A program made the translations under genes and the position numbers. A stretch of DNA of 64,000 nt. Source: JANMDU01 sp031418715. GTDB taxonomy: Bacteria; Pseudomonadota; Gammaproteobacteria; Burkholderiales; Burkholderiaceae_C. Positions 26,901-34,351 of this stretch are shown here, piece by piece; position 1 is the stretch's first letter; each line of letters starts with the position of its first letter. The stretch is from contig JANOJL010000058.1 of assembly GCA_031418715.1 (NCBI GenBank), forward strand, positions 1-64,000. The letters are read 5' to 3'. The notes beneath the pieces were generated by a model that was not told where the DNA came from, did not search any database, and saw only the letters and a list, made by a program, of their open reading frames with translations.

Positions 26901-28127
26901 CACAAAGTGCCTTATGGCGCGGTGTTGGCGATCAAAGCAGATCAAGCCATCAAAGCGGGCAAGATTTTGGCCAACTGGGATCCACTGACACGCCCTGTGA
27001 TCACTGAGTTCGCAGGCAAGGCCAAATTCGAGAACGTCGAAGAGGGCCTCACGGTGGCTAAGCAGCTGGATGAAGTCACTGGCTTGTCCACCTTGGTTGT
27101 GATCGATCCGAAGCGCCGAGGAGCAACGAAAGTGGTGCGCCCACAGGTCAAGCTGATCGACGCTTCTGGCAAAGAAGTGAAGATTCCCGGCACCGATCAC
27201 TCGGTGACGATTGGCTTCCAAATCGGTGCTTTGATTCAGGTTCGCGACGGTCAAGACGTGGGACCAGGCGAGGTGCTCGCGCGTATTCCGGTCGAAGGCC
27301 AGAAGACGCGAGACATCACCGGCGGCTTGCCACGTGTGGCCGAGCTGTTTGAAGCCCGCACACCGAAAGACAAAGGTATTTTGGCTGAGATGACCGGCAC
27401 GATCTCTTTTGGTAAGGAAACCAAAGGCAAGGTTCGCTTGCAAATCACCGATCCAGAAGGCAAAGTCTGGGAAGAGTTGATTCCGAAAGAGAAGAATCTC
27501 TTGGTGCACGAAGGCCAAGTAGTGAACAAAGGTGAAAACATTGTGGACGGCCCAGCCGATCCGCAAGACATCTTGCGTCTCTTGGGCGTTGAAGAGCTCG
27601 CTCGCTATGTGGTGAACGAAGTGCAAGACGTGTATCGCTTGCAAGGCGTGAAGATCAACGACAAGCACATCGAGACGATTGTTCGTCAGATGCTGCGCCG
27701 TGTGGTGATCGATAACGTGGGTGATTCCAACTACATTGCTGGCGAACAGGTGGAGCGTTCTCAACTGTTTGATGTCAACGATGCATTGCGCGCCGATGGC
27801 AAACTGCCTGCGACCTACACCAACTTGCTGCTCGGTATCACCAAAGCATCTCTGTCAACGGATTCCTTTATTTCTGCTGCTTCCTTCCAGGAAACTACCC
27901 GTGTGCTCACCGAAGCTGCCATCATGGGCAAGCGCGACGAGCTGCGCGGCTTGAAGGAAAACGTGATTGTGGGTCGCTTGGTGCCAGCCGGTACCGGCAT
28001 GGCCTATCACAAGGCTCGCAAAGCCCGCGAAGCGATGGACGACGCCGAGCGCCGCGCCATTGCCGATGCGGAAGCGGCTGAGTTGGCAGATGCAACAGGT
28101 TCTGCTGAAGCCAGCGAAACTGCGTAA
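23919..28127 (+). CDS. rpoC: RNA polymerase beta' subunit
   Basis: 1402-residue subunit carrying the catalytic magnesium site NADFDGDQMAVH, the zinc-finger cysteines CLCGKYKRLKHRGVICEKC near the N-terminus and a second cysteine cluster (CETRFGLCAKCYG). The ATG at 23919 follows AAAGGAACTGGAAAC; the open frame extends upstream into rpoB only by chance. Last gene of the transcription cluster, followed by a strong terminator. Confidence 0.98.
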   Translation: MKSLLDLFKQFTPDEHFDAIRIGIASPEKIRSWSFGEVKKPETINYRTFKPERDGLFCAKIFGPIKDYECLCGKYKRLKHRGVICEKCGVEVTQAKVRRERMGHIDLAAPCAHIWFLKSLPSRLGLVLDMTLRDIERVLYFEAYVVTDPGMTPLKKFSIMTEDDYDAKLREYGDEFQAKMGAEGIKELLAGLDLDIEIEKLRNDLTGSEIKIKKNAKRLKVLEAFRKSGMKPHWMILEVLPVLPPDLRPLVPLDGGRFATSDLNDLYRRVINRNSRLRRLLELKAPEIIARNEKRMLQESVDSLLDNGRRGKAMTGANKRALKSLADMIKGKSGRFRQNLLGKRVDYSGRSVITVGPTLKLHQCGLPKLMALELFKPFIFAQLEARGIATTIKAAKKEVESGTPVVWDILEEVIREHPVLLNRAPTLHRLGIQAFEPILIEGKAIQLHPLVCSAFNADFDGDQMAVHIPLSVEAQMECRTLMLASNNVLFPASGEPSIVPSQDVVLGLYYATRERTNAIGEGMTFTGLAELQRALDAKAVEITARVNVRLVEFAKDKETGEFTSSVKLRSTTVGRALLSEILPLGLPFENIDKALKKKEISRLINTSFRKCGLKETVVFADKLLQSGFRLATRAGISIAIDDMLVPAEKHTIIARAEKEVKEIANQYASGLVTAGERYNKVVDIWGKAGDEVSKVMYAKLSKEMTIDRHGKEVEQESFNSIYMMADSGARGSAAQIRQVAGMRGLMAKPDGSIIETPITANFREGLNVLEYFISTHGARKGLADTALKTANSGYLTRRLVDVTQDLVVIEDDCGTQNGQIMRAIVEGGETIESLRDRILGRTVIDDIIHPETRAVMIPSGFLLSEDEIDLIEASGVDEVKVRTVLNCETRFGLCAKCYGRDLGRGGLINMGEAVGVIAAQSIGEPGTQLTMRTFHIGGAASRAAVASSVEAKSAGSIGFNSTMRYVSNTKGELVVISRSGEIIIADDNGRERERHKVPYGAVLAIKADQAIKAGKILANWDPLTRPVITEFAGKAKFENVEEGLTVAKQLDEVTGLSTLVVIDPKRRGATKVVRPQVKLIDASGKEVKIPGTDHSVTIGFQIGALIQVRDGQDVGPGEVLARIPVEGQKTRDITGGLPRVAELFEARTPKDKGILAEMTGTISFGKETKGKVRLQITDPEGKVWEELIPKEKNLLVHEGQVVNKGENIVDGPADPQDILRLLGVEELARYVVNEVQDVYRLQGVKINDKHIETIVRQMLRRVVIDNVGDSNYIAGEQVERSQLFDVNDALRADGKLPATYTNLLLGITKASLSTDSFISAASFQETTRVLTEAAIMGKRDELRGLKENVIVGRLVPAGTGMAYHKARKAREAMDDAERRAIADAEAAELADATGSAEASETA

Positions 28128-28138
28128 ACTTGAGAAAG

Positions 28139-28165
28139 GCTGTGTGCAGCATTGCTACACACAGC
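28139..28165 (+). other. Hairpin just after rpoC
   Basis: GCTGTGTG and CACACAGC form an 8-bp stem immediately downstream of the rpoC stop, without a U-tract. Together with the terminator 13 bp further on it probably protects the rpoC 3' end. Confidence 0.45.
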
Positions 28166-28177
28166 AAGTCTCTGATC

Positions 28178-28213
28178 TAGCGACTTGGATTGAATCCAAG
28201 TCGCTATTTTTTT
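28178..28213 (+). terminator. Rho-independent terminator of the rpoBC operon
   Basis: A perfect 13-bp stem (TAGCGACTTGGAT with its complement, loop TGA) followed by seven T residues. On the complementary strand the A-run before the stem makes it less suited to terminate glnD, so it serves mainly rpoC. A copy of the dispersed repeat begins inside its T-tract. Confidence 0.85.
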
Positions 28214-28244
28214 GTGAGCACTCTGCGCAAGTTCTGTAACGGCT
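28212..28244 (-). repeat. Dispersed repeat, copy 11 (degenerate)
   Basis: In the opposite orientation to most copies: GAGCACTCTGCGC followed by TGTAACGGCT on the plus strand. The -35-like TTGTGA (28212-28217) and -10-like TGTAAC (28235-28240) keep the 17-bp spacing. The AT-rich palindromic end has been replaced by the terminator T-tract. Any transcript would run antisense to the glnD 3' end. Confidence 0.65.
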
Positions 28245-28321
28245 AGAGGCCGATTTGGCTTAAAAAATCGCTCCTGCCTGCTCAGACGTGAATCTGTTGC
28301 AATGCACGCGAACAAGAGTGA

Positions 28322-30970
28322 TCAACTACCCAAGGCTTCGAGCAACTCCGTCTCAATTTCAATTTGCTTCTTGTTGTGTTGTAGCTCTGCGCCATCGATC
28401 AGGAAGTTGTCTTCCACACGTTCGCCCAGCGTCATGATTTTTGCGAGCTGCAAATTGATGTGGTGCTTGGCGAGCACACGTGCGATACGGTAAAGTAAAC
28501 CGCTACGATCTGAACAGCTTACGCTGAGCAGCCAGCGCTGCGCTTTTTCATCGGGTGCGAGGCTCACGCGTGGCGCGATCGGAAAACTCTTCGCCCGGCG
28601 CGAGACGCGAGCTTTGGCAGGTGCTGGCAGCTCGCCTTGCGAGGCAAGCGTGCGCGGCAGCTCGCTTTCAATCATTTGCATCAGCTCACGATGATGCTCC
28701 TGCAAGGCATCGCTCACCACTTGAAAGGTGTCAATCGCATAACCGTTTTGTGCGGTGTGGATGCGCGCATCGAGAATAGAAAAACCTTCGCTGTCAAAAA
28801 ATCCGCAAATCCGCGCAAACAAATCGGGCTGATCGGGTGTGTACACCAGCACCTGAATGCCTTCGCCGACAGGTGATAGGCGAGAGCGTACGGTGGCTTG
28901 TTTTCTTGGACCATTTTGGCTACTAGCCATTATAGAATCTACATTGTTTGCTATTAATTTGCTAGTGTTATTGGTCTCGACATGACGCGAGAGCTGGCGC
29001 GCATGCCAAGCAATGTCGTTGGCATCGTGGCGCATGAAGTAGCTCACATCAAGCGTGTTCCAAAGCGCTTTCTCCGCTTCATGGGGCAGGGCATGCAGCG
29101 CGAGTTTTTGCAACGCTTCGGTTTTGCGCGCTTGTACTTCAGCGCTCGCATCAGGCGCGCGGCCCCCCAATGTGCGTAATGTGAGGCGATACAGGTCTTC
29201 CAGTAGCTTGCCTTTCCAAGCGTTCCATACTTTAGGCGACGTGCCGCGAATATCAGCCACCGTCAGCAGATACAGCGCCGTCAAGTTGCGCTCATTCCCT
29301 ACGCGCAGTGCAAAAGCAGCAATCACATCCGGATCGCTCAAATCTTGCTTCTGCGCCACCGAGCTCATGATGAGATGATGTTGCACAAGAAATGCAATCA
29401 ACTGAGTCTCGGGTTTTTCAATACCGTGTTGCCGGCAAAAGCTACGCACCTCTAGCGTGCCCAGATCAGAGTGATCGCCGCCTCGGCCTTTCGCAATGTC
29501 GTGAAACAGCGCTGCAGCATACAAAATCCAAGGCTTGTCCCATCCAGCAGCGAGTTGGCTGCAAAACGGATACTCATGCACATGCTCAGCCATGAAGAAG
29601 CGCCGAACATTGCGTAGCACCATCAAAATATGCTGATCTACGGTGTACACATGAAACAGGTCATGCTGCATTTGCCCCACGATGCGGCGAAACACCCACA
29701 GATAGCGCCCTAGCACCGAGGTTTGGTTCATCAAGCGTGCGGCATGTGTGATGCCTTGCGGCGACTGCAAAATGCGCAAAAACATCGCACGATTGACTGG
29801 GTCTTTGCGAAATTCGCCATTCATGATGCTGCGTGCGTTGTACAGCGCACGCAAGGTTCGCGCAGACAAACCTTTCACGCCCACCGTGGTTTGATAGACG
29901 TGAAACGTCTCCAAAATTGAATGCGGGTTCCTCAAAAAAACATCGTCGCTACTAACCTCGATCATGCCCGCTTTGTCATAAAAGCGTTCATTGATCATGC
30001 GCATCGTCTGCGTCTGCGGAAATAAACGCTCTTCAATGTTCAGCAGCAAAATTTGCGACAACTGCGTCACCGCCTTGGCTGCCCAATAATAGCTTTTCAT
30101 GAGCTTTTCACTGGCTTGGCGTTGCGACTGATGTTCCCCAGTCGCTGAGTAGCCAAAGCTCATCGCCACCGCATGTTGCAGGTCAAACACCAAACGATCT
30201 TCGCGTCGCCCAGCAGCGATGTGCAGGCGTGCACGCACGAGGGAGAGCAGCGCTTCATTGCGCTTTAATTCGCGCACCTCGCGCAGAGTGGCCAAGCCTT
30301 TGCGACCCAGATCATCCCAGCTGCTGCCCAAGTTCGAGGCTCTAGCCAGCCACAGGATCAACTGCAAATCGCGCAAGCCGCCGGGGGATTCTTTGCAGTT
30401 GGGCTCCAAAGAATACGGTGTGTCTTCAAATTTGGTGTGGCGCTGGCGCATCTCCAAAGTTTTTGCAGTGAAGAAGGCTTGCGGGTCAAGCGCAGTTTGG
30501 TAGCTGCGCCAAAATTCTTTGTACAAGCGCGCTGAGCCTGTGATCCAGCGTGATTCGAGAAGACTGGTTTGGACGGTGACATCCTTTTCAGCTTCGCTCA
30601 AGCATTCGTTCACTGTGCGCACACTCGAACCAATCTCCAAACCTGCATCCCAGCAGCCGGTGATGAAGTTGCTCGCACTGTTTTTGAAAGCCTCATCCGC
30701 ATCGGCATCCATGCCATCAGGCAGCAAAATCAACACATCAATATCGGAATGCGGAAACAATTCCCCTCGGCCATAGCCGCCCACAGCCAGCAAAGAAATC
30801 GCGCTAGAAAATCCTGCTAAGGCCCAAAGCTGCATCAGCGCTTGGTCGGCTGCTGCGCTGAGTTCACGCAGCTGGCGCTTGACGCTGCGCGTTGAGGCCA
30901 ACGTGGCAGCGATTTGTACCAGTACCCGCTCTTTCTCAGAGCGAAACATGCTGTCAGCCGTTATATTCAT
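28322..30970 (-). CDS. glnD: Bifunctional uridylyltransferase/uridylyl-removing enzyme GlnD
   Basis: Nitrogen-status sensor that uridylylates and deuridylylates PII protein; 882 residues. Order: nucleotidyltransferase domain with GGYGRGELFPHSDIDVL (64-80), linker helices, HD phosphohydrolase domain with LFHDIAKGRGGDHS, and two C-terminal ACT domains that bind glutamine. Residues about 669-682, in the linker before the first ACT domain, are encoded by a copy of the dispersed repeat and read through in frame. The ATG start lies inside another copy (30956-30997) and has no clear ribosome-binding site; Met8 (30949) is an alternative start. Downstream of map in the same direction. Confidence 0.93.
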   Translation of the reverse strand: MNITADSMFRSEKERVLVQIAATLASTRSVKRQLRELSAAADQALMQLWALAGFSSAISLLAVGGYGRGELFPHSDIDVLILLPDGMDADADEAFKNSASNFITGCWDAGLEIGSSVRTVNECLSEAEKDVTVQTSLLESRWITGSARLYKEFWRSYQTALDPQAFFTAKTLEMRQRHTKFEDTPYSLEPNCKESPGGLRDLQLILWLARASNLGSSWDDLGRKGLATLREVRELKRNEALLSLVRARLHIAAGRREDRLVFDLQHAVAMSFGYSATGEHQSQRQASEKLMKSYYWAAKAVTQLSQILLLNIEERLFPQTQTMRMINERFYDKAGMIEVSSDDVFLRNPHSILETFHVYQTTVGVKGLSARTLRALYNARSIMNGEFRKDPVNRAMFLRILQSPQGITHAARLMNQTSVLGRYLWVFRRIVGQMQHDLFHVYTVDQHILMVLRNVRRFFMAEHVHEYPFCSQLAAGWDKPWILYAAALFHDIAKGRGGDHSDLGTLEVRSFCRQHGIEKPETQLIAFLVQHHLIMSSVAQKQDLSDPDVIAAFALRVGNERNLTALYLLTVADIRGTSPKVWNAWKGKLLEDLYRLTLRTLGGRAPDASAEVQARKTEALQKLALHALPHEAEKALWNTLDVSYFMRHDANDIAWHARQLSRHVETNNTSKLIANNVDSIMASSQNGPRKQATVRSRLSPVGEGIQVLVYTPDQPDLFARICGFFDSEGFSILDARIHTAQNGYAIDTFQVVSDALQEHHRELMQMIESELPRTLASQGELPAPAKARVSRRAKSFPIAPRVSLAPDEKAQRWLLSVSCSDRSGLLYRIARVLAKHHINLQLAKIMTLGERVEDNFLIDGAELQHNKKQIEIETELLEALGS
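28925..28966 (+). repeat. Dispersed repeat, copy 2, inside glnD
   Basis: AGCCATTATAGAATCTAC followed by the AT palindrome, lying wholly within the glnD reading frame. Read in the glnD direction it encodes about 14 residues without a stop and contains TTAATA and TATAAT (a consensus -10) 17 bp apart, so it could be an internal promoter. Confidence 0.85.
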
Positions 30971-30997
30971 TGTGCAGAGTGATCACTAATTAATAGC
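30956..30997 (+). repeat. Dispersed repeat, copy 3, over the glnD start
   Basis: AGCCGTTATATTCATTG, where CAT is the glnD start codon on the minus strand, continuing to CACTAATTAATAGC. The -10-like TATAAC is intact (30960-30965); the -35 region is degenerate (TAGTGA). A transcript from it would begin after the annotated start codon and near Met8. Confidence 0.75.
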
Positions 30998-31053
30998 AAC
31001 GTAAATACGATCGCATCATTCAAAACTGGATGCGCGCAGGCTTGCCGCTACGC

Positions 31054-31875
31054 TCAGCTCACGGCTGAGCCAGCCGCCTGTACCCATTCTGGCGGTGGCG
31101 GTGTACCGGAAGAGACCGTCATCAATTCGTAGCCCGTCTCCGTCACGAGCACGGTGTGTTCCCATTGTGCAGAGAGTGAATGGTCTTTCGTCACAATGGT
31201 CCAGCCATCACCCAGTTCGCGGATGTCTTTTCGGCCCATATTGATCATTGGCTCGACGGTAAATACCATACCGGCCACGATGTCTTCGCCCGTACCGGCT
31301 TTGCCGTAATGCAAAACCTGCGGCTCTTCGTGAAACTTTTGTCCAATCCCGTGGCCACAAAACTCGCGCACCACGCTGTAGCCCTGGCTTTCGGCGTAGC
31401 GCTGAATCGCAGCACCCACATCGCCCATCTTCGCACCATGCTTGACCTGCGTAATGCCCTTCCACATGCATTCATAAGTGACAGCGCAAAGCCGCTTGGC
31501 AAAAGGCGAAGCCTCGCCCACCAAATACATGCGGCTCGTGTCGCCATGCCAGCCGTCTTTGATCACGGTGACATCAATGTTGATGATGTCACCCTTCTTC
31601 AATACCTTGTCACTCGGAATGCCGTGGCACACCACATGGTTCACTGACGTGCAGATCGCCCCCGGAAACGGTGGATACCCCGGCGGGGCGTAGCCCACCG
31701 TGGCCGATGTACAGCCTTGCACATTGATGATGAAATCCAGCGCCAGCTTGTCCAGCGCCAGTGTCGTCACGCCCGGTTTCACATGTGGCGTGAGGTAGTC
31801 CAGCACCTCAGATGCCAGTTTGCCAGCGAGGCGCATGCCTTGGGCATCTTTTTGATCTTTGAAAGTAATACTCAT
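31054..31875 (-). CDS. map: Methionine aminopeptidase, type I
   Basis: Removes the N-terminal methionine from nascent proteins; 273 residues. The five metal ligands of the pita-bread fold are visible: Asp in NIDVTVIKDGWHGDTS (two), His in REFCGHGIG, Glu in FTVEPM and Glu in QWEHTVL. I start at the ATG giving MSITFKDQKDAQGMR; a GTG 25 codons upstream adds sequence without family similarity. Transcribed with glnD. In Burkholderiales map is usually divergent from rpsB; here the divergent neighbour is the autoinducer synthase. Confidence 0.95.
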   Translation of the reverse strand: MSITFKDQKDAQGMRLAGKLASEVLDYLTPHVKPGVTTLALDKLALDFIINVQGCTSATVGYAPPGYPPFPGAICTSVNHVVCHGIPSDKVLKKGDIINIDVTVIKDGWHGDTSRMYLVGEASPFAKRLCAVTYECMWKGITQVKHGAKMGDVGAAIQRYAESQGYSVVREFCGHGIGQKFHEEPQVLHYGKAGTGEDIVAGMVFTVEPMINMGRKDIRELGDGWTIVTKDHSLSAQWEHTVLVTETGYELMTVSSGTPPPPEWVQAAGSAVS

Positions 31876-32077
31876 ATTTTTAATCCAATGCGAATTATCC
31901 CCGCTTTGCCGTTGCCTGCCCTTGGTTGCTTGCTCTATGTTTGAATTCACAGTAGAAATGTCAAAAATTAGATAATTTTGTTAAAAATGACTGTCAGATT
32001 TACCGGGTCTTACAACCTCGGAGACCTCTCTTTCGCTGCAATAGATGCTTGTTTATCTATTTACATTGAGGTTTTAT

Positions 32078-33343
32078 ATGAATTGGTCCCTTGCTTCAGA
32101 AGTTTTCCCCTGTGATCCTGGTATTTCCACACACCTGCATCAGCGAATTGAGCGTGATTTCGCACAACGCTGGAATCAATTGTGGAGCGGGCGTTCGCTA
32201 CTGCATGGGCGCACACCTAACTCCAACTCGGTGCGTCTGAATGGCAACGACTATCTTGGATTGACGGGACATCCCGATATCGTTCGAGCCCAAACACAGG
32301 CTATGTGCAACGATGCGGAATTTGCAATTCAATCGAGCGTGTTTTTGCACGGTGCACATCCAGTGCGAGATCTGGAGCGCGGCTTAGCTGGCTGGATGGG
32401 CAAGGAAGATGGTTTGATTTGCCAATCAGGCTATGCAGCCAATCTGGGCTTGCTGCAAGCGATTGCCGATGAATCCACACCTGTTTACATCGACACACTG
32501 GCACATATGTCTTTATGGGAAGGCGCGAGAGCCGCCAAGGCACCCGCACTGCCCTTTCGCCATAACGACCCGGCACATCTGGCCAAACTGATGGCGCGGA
32601 ACGGTCCAGGAATCGTGATCGTTGATTCTGTGTACAGCACGACAGGGGCTCTCTGCCCTCTTGCAGATATGGTGGATGTGTCGCGCAAGGCGGGCAGCAT
32701 GATTGTGGTGGATGAATCGCACTCGCTTGGCACGCATGGACCAGCCGGAGCGGGCTTGTGCGCAGAGCTGGGGTTGGCTAACGAAGTGCATTTCATCACC
32801 GCCAGTTTGGCTAAAGCGTTTGCTGGCCGGGCGGGCTATTTCACTGTGCCAGCGGCTATGCGTAACTATGTGCTCAGTTTCAGCTATCCCAACATGTTCA
32901 GCTCTTGCCTGCTTCCTCACGAAATCGCTGCCTTGGCTGCCACGTTGGAAGTTATCAAAGTCAGCAATATAGAGCGTAGCCGCCTGCATCATTTCTCGCG
33001 CCAATTACGCGAAGGATTGGCAGAGCGGGGTTATCCAGTCCATCAAGGCACAGAGCAAATCATCGCGCTTGAGTCAGGCACTGAGCCTGCCACCATGATC
33101 TTGCGCGATTTGTTGGAAGAACGGGATGTGTTTGGCGCCGTGTTCTGCGCGCCTGCAACGAGTCGCAACCGCACGATGGTACGCCTCACCGTTAGTAGCG
33201 CCTTGACACAAGCCGAAATTGACCATGTGTTGAATGCGGCGGCTGAGGTCGCGCCATTGGTCAAGCCTTGGGATTGGCCTTTGGCTCGGCGCGCCGCCAT
33301 GTCGCACGAGTCTTCGGCGCATGAAATGTCGACTTTGGCCTGA
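32078..33343 (+). CDS. cqsA: CqsA/LqsA/JqsA-type alpha-hydroxyketone autoinducer synthase
   Basis: PLP enzyme of the alpha-oxoamine synthase family, 421 residues, predicted to condense an acyl-CoA with an amino acid-derived donor to give an alpha-hydroxyketone signal of the CAI-1/LAI-1 class. The Schiff-base lysine is Lys246 in TASLAKAFAGRAGYF, the CqsA-type signature; VVDESHSLGTHGPAG supplies the PLP-binding Asp212 and His215. The ATG at 32078 has GAGG 6 bp upstream; an ATG at 32045 is less likely. BioF or Kbl are related alternatives, but the neighbouring sensor kinase and receiver genes favour a quorum-sensing role. The product cannot be predicted exactly. Confidence 0.82.
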   Translation: MNWSLASEVFPCDPGISTHLHQRIERDFAQRWNQLWSGRSLLHGRTPNSNSVRLNGNDYLGLTGHPDIVRAQTQAMCNDAEFAIQSSVFLHGAHPVRDLERGLAGWMGKEDGLICQSGYAANLGLLQAIADESTPVYIDTLAHMSLWEGARAAKAPALPFRHNDPAHLAKLMARNGPGIVIVDSVYSTTGALCPLADMVDVSRKAGSMIVVDESHSLGTHGPAGAGLCAELGLANEVHFITASLAKAFAGRAGYFTVPAAMRNYVLSFSYPNMFSSCLLPHEIAALAATLEVIKVSNIERSRLHHFSRQLREGLAERGYPVHQGTEQIIALESGTEPATMILRDLLEERDVFGAVFCAPATSRNRTMVRLTVSSALTQAEIDHVLNAAAEVAPLVKPWDWPLARRAAMSHESSAHEMSTLA

Positions 33344-33370
33344 GGAATTCTCATGGCGAGTCAGAAGTGA

Positions 33371-34351
33371 TCACGCATCCAGATCTACGCCGCGCTCAGG
33401 CTGACTTGCTAGGAAGGCACGATACCCGAGACCCACACTGCCCAAAGCAGTTTGTTGAAAATGCGCTGCCATCAGATGGCCGCCAGTGCCAAGCGCCATC
33501 GCAGGGGCAGATTGCGGCGCTTGATGTATGCCTAGTGCTTGTAGCCATTCGGCATCACTGAGTACCCGTCCTTCAGAAATCGCAGCCACAGTCTGCGTAT
33601 CGTGCCCCGCAGCCTTGGCCAAATCCACTGCGGCAGCTAAATCTTTGTGCATCTCAAATTGCAGCCAATGCGCCTGCCCCAAGGTGTCTAGTGCGAGCAG
33701 ACCAAAAGGTTCAGGCAGCACGACATATTCCACGCAGTCGTTACGCTTGAGCCAGTCCTGCAATGACTGCTGCACAGCGCGGTCTTGCAGCGCCTGCTGC
33801 TGACTGCGCCGCAGCACATTACGCCAAATACCTTCGTGAAAATCCATCGGCGCGTTGTAATGCTGGCGCAATGCGCTCACCAATTGCTGCGCCAAATCAG
33901 GGCTCTGCTTGGTCACATAACGATCAATCAGTCCATCATTGAAGGCCGAGACGGCGATATGTTCATCCGCCTTGCCGGTGAGTAAAACGCGATAAGGAGG
34001 CCAAGGCGGGCTGGCCTTGAGCACCTCCAACCCTGTGGCAGCAGGCATCGCGTAGTCCACCACGGCGATGCTCGGCAGGCCGTAGCGCTGATGCTGCGCG
34101 CGCCAATAGGCCAACACTAAGCCAGGTAATGGCTTGCCTTTGTGCCACTGGTTGACGATATTTTGATGCTTGGCGACATCGTCTTCCCATTGCTGCGATT
34201 GCGCATGCACTTGCGCTAAATAGTCGCGCATACGCGTGTGAAAGCGAATGCACCAATCGCGTGGCAACACAATGGCCAGCATCTCTAGGTAAGGTGTCTC
34301 GTCATCGAGAAACACCAAGGAGCTAGGCCGGTGATAAAGGGGAAATTTCAT
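33371..34351 (-). CDS. LqsR/JqsR-like response regulator without known DNA-binding domain
   Basis: A 326-residue protein. The N-terminal receiver domain has the acidic pair Asp16-Asp17, phospho-acceptor Asp99 in AVVDYAMPAATG, Thr125 in LLTGKADE and Lys148. A long insertion (about residues 38-92) separates the first and third receiver strands, as I recall in LqsR-type receivers. The C-terminal half (about 165-326) matches no output domain I know and has no helix-turn-helix. It starts 28 bases inside the kinase gene, so it is coupled to it. It ends 27 bp from the convergent synthase gene. Confidence 0.75.
   Translation of the reverse strand: MKFPLYHRPSSLVFLDDETPYLEMLAIVLPRDWCIRFHTRMRDYLAQVHAQSQQWEDDVAKHQNIVNQWHKGKPLPGLVLAYWRAQHQRYGLPSIAVVDYAMPAATGLEVLKASPPWPPYRVLLTGKADEHIAVSAFNDGLIDRYVTKQSPDLAQQLVSALRQHYNAPMDFHEGIWRNVLRRSQQQALQDRAVQQSLQDWLKRNDCVEYVVLPEPFGLLALDTLGQAHWLQFEMHKDLAAAVDLAKAAGHDTQTVAAISEGRVLSDAEWLQALGIHQAPQSAPAMALGTGGHLMAAHFQQTALGSVGLGYRAFLASQPERGVDLDA

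Noticed and set aside
26415..27764. A 449-codon open frame antisense to rpoC
   Set aside because: Shadow of rpoC with His/Ala-rich low-quality sequence and no family similarity; the same applies to antisense frames in rpoB, tuf and accC.
32078..33343. Synthase gene as bioF (8-amino-7-oxononanoate synthase)
   Set aside because: Family fold is shared, but no biotin genes are nearby while sensor-kinase and receiver genes of the LqsS/LqsR type are, and the lysine motif is CqsA-like.
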